Of a stretch of DNA of 64,000 nt, positions 60,447 to 64,000 are shown piece by piece (the first letter of the stretch is position 1; every line of letters begins with the position of its first letter). The notes beneath the pieces are model-generated. The model was not told the DNA's origin. It saw only the letters and a list, made by a program, of their open reading frames with translations, and ran no database searches. A program made the translations under genes and the position numbers. The DNA comes from Fibrobacter succinogenes (GTDB lineage Bacteria; Fibrobacterota; Fibrobacteria; Fibrobacterales; Fibrobacteraceae), in contig CADCDO010000038.1 of NCBI GenBank assembly GCA_902800345.1, positions 1-64,000 on the forward strand, given 5' to 3'.

Positions 60447-60628
60447 GTATGAGGTATGGGCACGGGCCTACGGCCCTTTCAGGTATGAGGTATGAGCTCG
60501 GTCGCCGACGGCTCCCTTTGAGATTATTGTAATTAGAAACGCTCAAAGCCTTGCAAAGCAAGGCGACCTCACAGCCCAAAGCGAAGCGACCCCAAAGGGG
60601 CTTTGCCCCGACCCCATAGCTCACAGCC
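60447..60628. repeat. gene-free palindromic heptad region
   Basis: GGTATGA/GGTATGG heptads around GGGCC-TAC-GGCCC (60464-60476, flank TTTCAGG), GCTCGGTCGCCGACGGCTCC (60496-60515) with CTTTGAG, and GGGGC-TTT-GCCCC (about 60597-60609). The ATTATTGTAATTAGAAA words are shared with 59063-59081. Confidence 0.65.
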
Positions 60629-61462
60629 CTACAAAACAAATTTCTCGATAACTTCGGCGATTCCCGAGTGGTTGTTGTCACGTTCCGTTATGTAGTCCGC
60701 AACGGACTTCGCGGCATCGCTCGCATTCGCCATCGCGACACCGACACCGGCAGCTTCGATCATCGGGCAATCGTTTTCTTCGTCGCCCACGGCAATCGTA
60801 TTCTCGATCGGCTCGTGGTAAAAATCCGCCATGTAGCGTACCGCAGCACCTTTGTTCGAAAGCATGTGCGAGAACTCCAGCATCTCGGGCTTGCTGAACA
60901 CGTCAAAAAGTTTATCCGCTGTCACCGTCCGCATGTCGGCGCGGAAATCGACAAGGCTCGAATGTTCAAACGGCGTTATGACGTTCACCTTGATGGGCGG
61001 TTTCACCACGACATTGATTGGCCCGTTATCCCCATAATATTTGCGGATGTCGTCAACAACAACATAATCCATCTGCATCAAGCGGCAATACGTCTTGAGC
61101 TGTTCCGTCTCGTATTCCGAAACGACCAAATCTCCAGCGTAAGTATGCGCATGCATGCCCCGCTTATGCGCCTCGTCCATGATGAACTTCACCTGATCGA
61201 CCGAAATGCGCCGCGTCAGAATGGGCTCCCCCGAACCGCAGTCATAAATCAGCCCGCCATTGAAACTCACCAAAAAGAATCCCGGCTTCAAAAAACCGTA
61301 TTTCTCGGCAATCCGCTTCACGCTCGTGAGTGGGCGCCCCGTCGTCATCACGAACTTGTGCCCCGCCTCAATCATCGCCTGAATAGCGACCATGTCCGCG
61401 TCACTGATGTTCTTCGCATCGTCAAGGAGCGTTCCGTCTAAATCAGAAAATAAAAGTTTCAT
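60629..61462 (-). CDS. Cof-type HAD-superfamily phosphatase
   Basis: A 277-residue cytoplasmic HAD hydrolase of the Cof/YidA type (C2B cap), dephosphorylating small phosphorylated metabolites. Motif I LLFSDLDGTLLDD, motif II FVMTTGRPLTSV, SFNGGLIYD, and motifs III/IV NKGAAVRYMADF...IAVGDEENDCPMIEAAG with VAMANASD. The start at 61462 is set by motif I at the N-terminus; the longer frame overlaps the divergent gene's upstream region. Precise substrate unknown. Divergent from the DHH phosphoesterase gene. Confidence 0.92.
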   Translation of the reverse strand: MKLLFSDLDGTLLDDAKNISDADMVAIQAMIEAGHKFVMTTGRPLTSVKRIAEKYGFLKPGFFLVSFNGGLIYDCGSGEPILTRRISVDQVKFIMDEAHKRGMHAHTYAGDLVVSEYETEQLKTYCRLMQMDYVVVDDIRKYYGDNGPINVVVKPPIKVNVITPFEHSSLVDFRADMRTVTADKLFDVFSKPEMLEFSHMLSNKGAAVRYMADFYHEPIENTIAVGDEENDCPMIEAAGVGVAMANASDAAKSVADYITERDNNHSGIAEVIEKFVL

Positions 61463-61535
61463 CGCGCAAAATATAGCAAGTACGTCCAGCCATTTCAAAA
61501 AATATTTACATTTATCAAAAAGAAGGTACAATCCG

Positions 61536-62492
61536 ATGCTGATCGATGAACTGTTAATAGAAGCGAAAAGCGTAGCTATTTTTGGACACGTCCGCCCCGA
61601 CGGTGACTGCGTGGGCTCCACCCTCGGACTCTACAACTACATCTGTGACAATTATCCGACCATCCAAGTACAGATTTTTCTGGAGCGTTTCCCGGAAAGC
61701 TACAAGATACTGTCCCGTTCAAACGAAGCAAACGCAATTTACGCCGATGAATCCGCACCCGTCGATTTGGCGTTTCTCGTAGACACCCCATCGTTCGAGC
61801 GGATCGGGGCTAGCGGAGAAAATTGCATCCGGCAAGCACGCAAGACATGCAACATAGACCACCATATCAGCAACCCGTTAAACCTTTGTACAAAGAACTT
61901 TGTCGACGCCAATGCAAGTTCCGCATGCGAAGTCCTGTATTTCCTGATGGACCCGGATAAAATAAGCAAGGACACCGCAGAATGTCTGTACCTCGGAATC
62001 GTCCATGACACGGGAGCCTTCAAATTCAGCTGCACAAGCCCCAAGACGATGATAGCCATCGGAGGCCTGCTCGAAAAAGACATCGACTTTACGCGAATCA
62101 TCAACGAAACATACTATACAAGGACTTACATCCAGACGCTCGTCACCGGCTATGTCATGCAGACATGCAAGCTTGCGCTAGACGGGAAAGTCGTCTATAG
62201 CTACCTCACTCCCGAAGACATGGATCGTTACTCCGTGACGCCGATAGAACTGAACAACGTCATCGACACCTTGCGCGAAGTGAGCGGCACGGAAGTCGCC
62301 ATATTCCTCTACCCCGTCAACGGAGAATACAAAATCAGTTTGCGGAGTAATTACGTTGTCGATGTCAACAAAATCGCAAGCGTTTTTGGCGGGGGCGGCC
62401 ACGTCCGCGCTGCAGGAGGCAACTCCAAAGAAACCCCCGAAAGCACCGTCAAAAAACTATTGCTGCTCATTCAGGAACAGTTGGATAGTTAA
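61536..62492 (+). CDS. nrnA: DHH-family phosphoesterase, NrnA/oligoribonuclease-like
   Basis: A 318-residue DHH/DHHA1 protein that degrades nanoRNA or pAp. Motifs: VAIFGHVRPDGDCVGS (DxD metal site), LAFLVDTPSFERIG, TCNIDHHISN (DHH motif), GIVHDTGAFKFS and the DHHA1 loop FGGGGHVRAAGG near the C-terminus. Length and order fit NrnA. An AGAAGG site precedes the ATG at 61536; upstream in-frame codons belong to the non-coding divergent region. Single gene, convergent with a lipoprotein gene. Confidence 0.92.
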   Translation: MLIDELLIEAKSVAIFGHVRPDGDCVGSTLGLYNYICDNYPTIQVQIFLERFPESYKILSRSNEANAIYADESAPVDLAFLVDTPSFERIGASGENCIRQARKTCNIDHHISNPLNLCTKNFVDANASSACEVLYFLMDPDKISKDTAECLYLGIVHDTGAFKFSCTSPKTMIAIGGLLEKDIDFTRIINETYYTRTYIQTLVTGYVMQTCKLALDGKVVYSYLTPEDMDRYSVTPIELNNVIDTLREVSGTEVAIFLYPVNGEYKISLRSNYVVDVNKIASVFGGGGHVRAAGGNSKETPESTVKKLLLLIQEQLDS

Positions 62493-62534
62493 ACGATAAA
62501 GCCACTCACAAAGAAGTATTTCTTTATTGAAAAA

Positions 62535-62954
62535 CTAATCATCGAATATGGATTTTGGCGTTATTTCGTAAATGACGTTCTTGTTGGCGATATGTTCGCA
62601 GTCAATGGGAGTCATGTTTTTTACGAACACGCGGGTACCCGATTCCACGATTATCGGCTGCGGCACGACATAGACCCAGTCCGAGGCACCAGAACAATAC
62701 ACTCCCACCGTGAACATAAACCGGCCAGTGCGTTCCTTGGACGACTTGATTTCAACAGAACCATACTCGGGGCCAATCGTTCTTTGTTCAAGAATATTTG
62801 AGCCGTCGGAGAACGTGACCTTGACGGAATCGACTGTGGCGGCCCTCTGGATATTTGCCTCGTAACCTTCGTCATAGACAATCTGCGTACAAGCTGCGGC
62901 AAAAAGTGAAAGCAGCGCAAGAATGGGCTTGATGAACAGATAAGAGTGATTCAT
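62535..62954 (-). CDS. small lipoprotein of unknown function
   Basis: A 139-residue lipoprotein (leader LALLSLFAAAC). The body is beta-rich: ATVDSVKVTFSDGSNIL, GSVEIKSSKERTGRFMFTVG, WVYVVPQPIIVESGTRVF and a Cys near the C-terminus. The ATG at 62954, with GAAGG upstream, is preferred over a start 12 bases earlier. It shares a size class and a PKGADS/TVDSVKV-like strand with the 63075 lipoprotein, and they may be distant paralogues. No partner enzyme nearby. Confidence 0.65.
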   Translation of the reverse strand: MNHSYLFIKPILALLSLFAAACTQIVYDEGYEANIQRAATVDSVKVTFSDGSNILEQRTIGPEYGSVEIKSSKERTGRFMFTVGVYCSGASDWVYVVPQPIIVESGTRVFVKNMTPIDCEHIANKNVIYEITPKSIFDD

Positions 62955-63074
62955 AAATTCAACCTTCATAAATATATACAAAATATAAAAAATCATCTTT
63001 GCGTTACGCAAGGCTGACAACCTAAATTAGACGTAAAACACCTCAGAAAATTTCATTTAAACTCAAATCAACAA

Positions 63075-63557
63075 TTAGAATTCGCGTTCAATACAAGACA
63101 TATTGTCCTGCACCCAAATCTGATAGTACTGATCACTAAATATACTTTTGTTTTCTTCTGGACTAAATGTCTTATAATATTCATCAGGTAATTTATATTC
63201 ATTTTGTATATAAATAGCGGCAAATTTATCAGGTTTCAGCGAAATTTCAACTATAGGGAAGGATACGGAATTCATTCCGAAATACGCAATCTCTTTCAAA
63301 TAAAAATTGCCATATTGCCATCCCTCAATTTGTTCGAGCAGCCTGGACGAGGCTTCAAAGCTCACATTTTTTTTGAAAAACATATTGACAGAACCACCAT
63401 TGTAAAAATAGACATGGATAGAATCAGCTCCTTTCGGGACATCAATATTCAAATCAACACCACAAGGAGGCGACTCAAAAAGAGACGGAGAACACGCAAC
63501 ATTACATAAGCACAAAAGAAAGGCCGTCATTGCAACAATATTATTAAAGTGTTTCAT
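63075..63557 (-). CDS. small lipoprotein of unknown function
   Basis: A 160-residue lipoprotein (AFLLCLCNVAC). The first part (GVDLNIDVPKGADSIHVYFY) is a beta-sandwich-like start, followed by KEIAYFGMNSVSFPIVEISL and a C-terminus rich in Tyr, Asn and Glu. AT-rich relative to the window. The start is uncertain: an upstream ATG adds a basic MGFGHGKKTGRS segment that could be part of the signal peptide. Function unknown. Confidence 0.6.
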   Translation of the reverse strand: MKHFNNIVAMTAFLLCLCNVACSPSLFESPPCGVDLNIDVPKGADSIHVYFYNGGSVNMFFKKNVSFEASSRLLEQIEGWQYGNFYLKEIAYFGMNSVSFPIVEISLKPDKFAAIYIQNEYKLPDEYYKTFSPEENKSIFSDQYYQIWVQDNMSCIEREF

Positions 63558-63668
63558 AGAACGACCAGTCTTCTTCCCATGTCCAAAGCCCATCATGTCA
63601 TAAATATATACAAAATCATCCGAAAACGTACTGTCCGGGGTGTTCGTCGTAGATTTTACCTGCGACAC

Positions 63669-63880
63669 GCGCCCATCGTAACGGGGTAGCTATATCAAAA
63701 AAATCAATAGCACATTTGCTTTTGATAAAAAACGTACGAATGTGTTTTTTCAGCATCCACTCTATAATGATCATGATCTCTTTTGTATAAAATCAAATCC
63801 GATGCACAAGGAGTATTTGATGTATCAACAAAAATAATAGCGTTTTATTCTTATACTCTCTTAATCTCTCATTTTTTTAT
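63669..63880. other. AT-rich stretch with a coding-like but start-less segment
   Basis: On the minus strand 63704-63880 is in the same frame as the partial gene at 63881 but is separated from it by several stops. Its last ~45 codons read like protein (FVDTSNTPCASDLILYKRDH, then SYVFYQKQMCY). It may be a decayed C-terminus or chance. Confidence 0.3.
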
Positions 63881-64000
63881 TTATTCTATACAATTTTGGT
63901 CATCAACAACAGTTATTTTATAAGTTGAATCAATACTACAATTATTTTCTATGGGGACAAAAGATTTCATATTCGATTCATCCCGATTTATCACCTTAAC
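63881..64000 (-). CDS. C-terminal fragment of a hypothetical protein
   Basis: An open frame entering from the right edge, 39 codons ending DDQNCIE and a stop. It reads VKVINRDESNMKSFVPIEN then CSIDSTYKITVVDD, polar and AT-rich, resembling the neighbouring small lipoproteins in composition. Too short to classify. Confidence 0.4.
   Translation of the reverse strand, partial: VKVINRDESNMKSFVPIENNCSIDSTYKITVVDDQNCIE

Noticed and set aside
1..64000. tRNA, rRNA or complete insertion sequence
   Set aside because: No cloverleaf-type sequence, rRNA segment or intact transposase with terminal inverted repeats was recognised on reading both strands; only the truncated Rpn-type gene at the left edge is mobile-element related.

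Overview
The window is a stretch of a Fibrobacter genome (phylum Fibrobacterota, Fibrobacter succinogenes type). The evidence is a pair of proteins with the Fibrobacter succinogenes major paralogous domain (TIGR02145), two TIGR02147/DUF4423 proteins, many Ser-rich-linker lipoproteins, an MglA-type GTPase operon and a DcuB-type C4-dicarboxylate carrier fitting a succinate producer. No tRNA, rRNA, CRISPR array, phage or complete insertion sequence was seen.

Layout. 1-7 kb: a truncated Rpn-family nuclease, an AgmX/PglI-domain lipoprotein, a PcrA/UvrD helicase with an unusual Ser/Tyr/Gly-rich linker, a PilB/GspE ATPase and thiL. 7-13 kb: a TIM-barrel hydrolase-like protein, two tandem beta-barrel proteins, then efp divergent from epmB, the enzyme that modifies EF-P. 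12-16.4 kb: three paralogous outer-membrane barrels around dcuB. 16.4-24.5 kb: a minus-strand block of five lipoproteins and two TIGR02147 regulators. Three of these lipoproteins are built from a repeated SGDT...CxC module. 24.7-36 kb: purC (frameshifted), a SUMF1-fold lipoprotein, a protein phosphatase, a frameshifted DUF4261 gene, two envelope glycosyltransferases and a three-domain LplT-PlsC-acyl-ACP synthetase fusion.

36.4-43.9 kb is the most striking part: eight lipoproteins with near-identical leaders (FFWxGC lipobox), Ser-rich linkers, Cys-rich bodies and recurrent Tyr-Gly-Val/Ala(-Pro) motifs surround one radical SAM/SPASM enzyme. It resembles the rSAM/lipoprotein systems of Bacteroidetes, but with many candidate substrates per enzyme. 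Two decayed fragments of further copies of the enzyme lie at 43.1 and 45.6 kb.

43.9-51 kb: two tandem secreted paralogues, the convergent TIGR02145 pair, further lipoproteins and rpmE (frameshifted). 52.3-58.4 kb: a five-gene operon of MglA GTPase, roadblock protein, DUF2914 protein, 980-residue outer-membrane protein and Omp85-like barrel. 58.6-64 kb: rpsT, a WbpE-like aminotransferase, a Cof-type HAD phosphatase, an NrnA-type DHH phosphoesterase and small lipoproteins.

The intergenic DNA is unusually structured. It holds two arrays of three hairpins each, spaced 84-95 bp; heptad-phased ACCT tracts in place of ribosome-binding sites; and two families of hairpins whose flanks are constant while the stems vary. 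Single-base frameshifts in purC, rpmE and the DUF4261 gene look more like sequence errors than biology.
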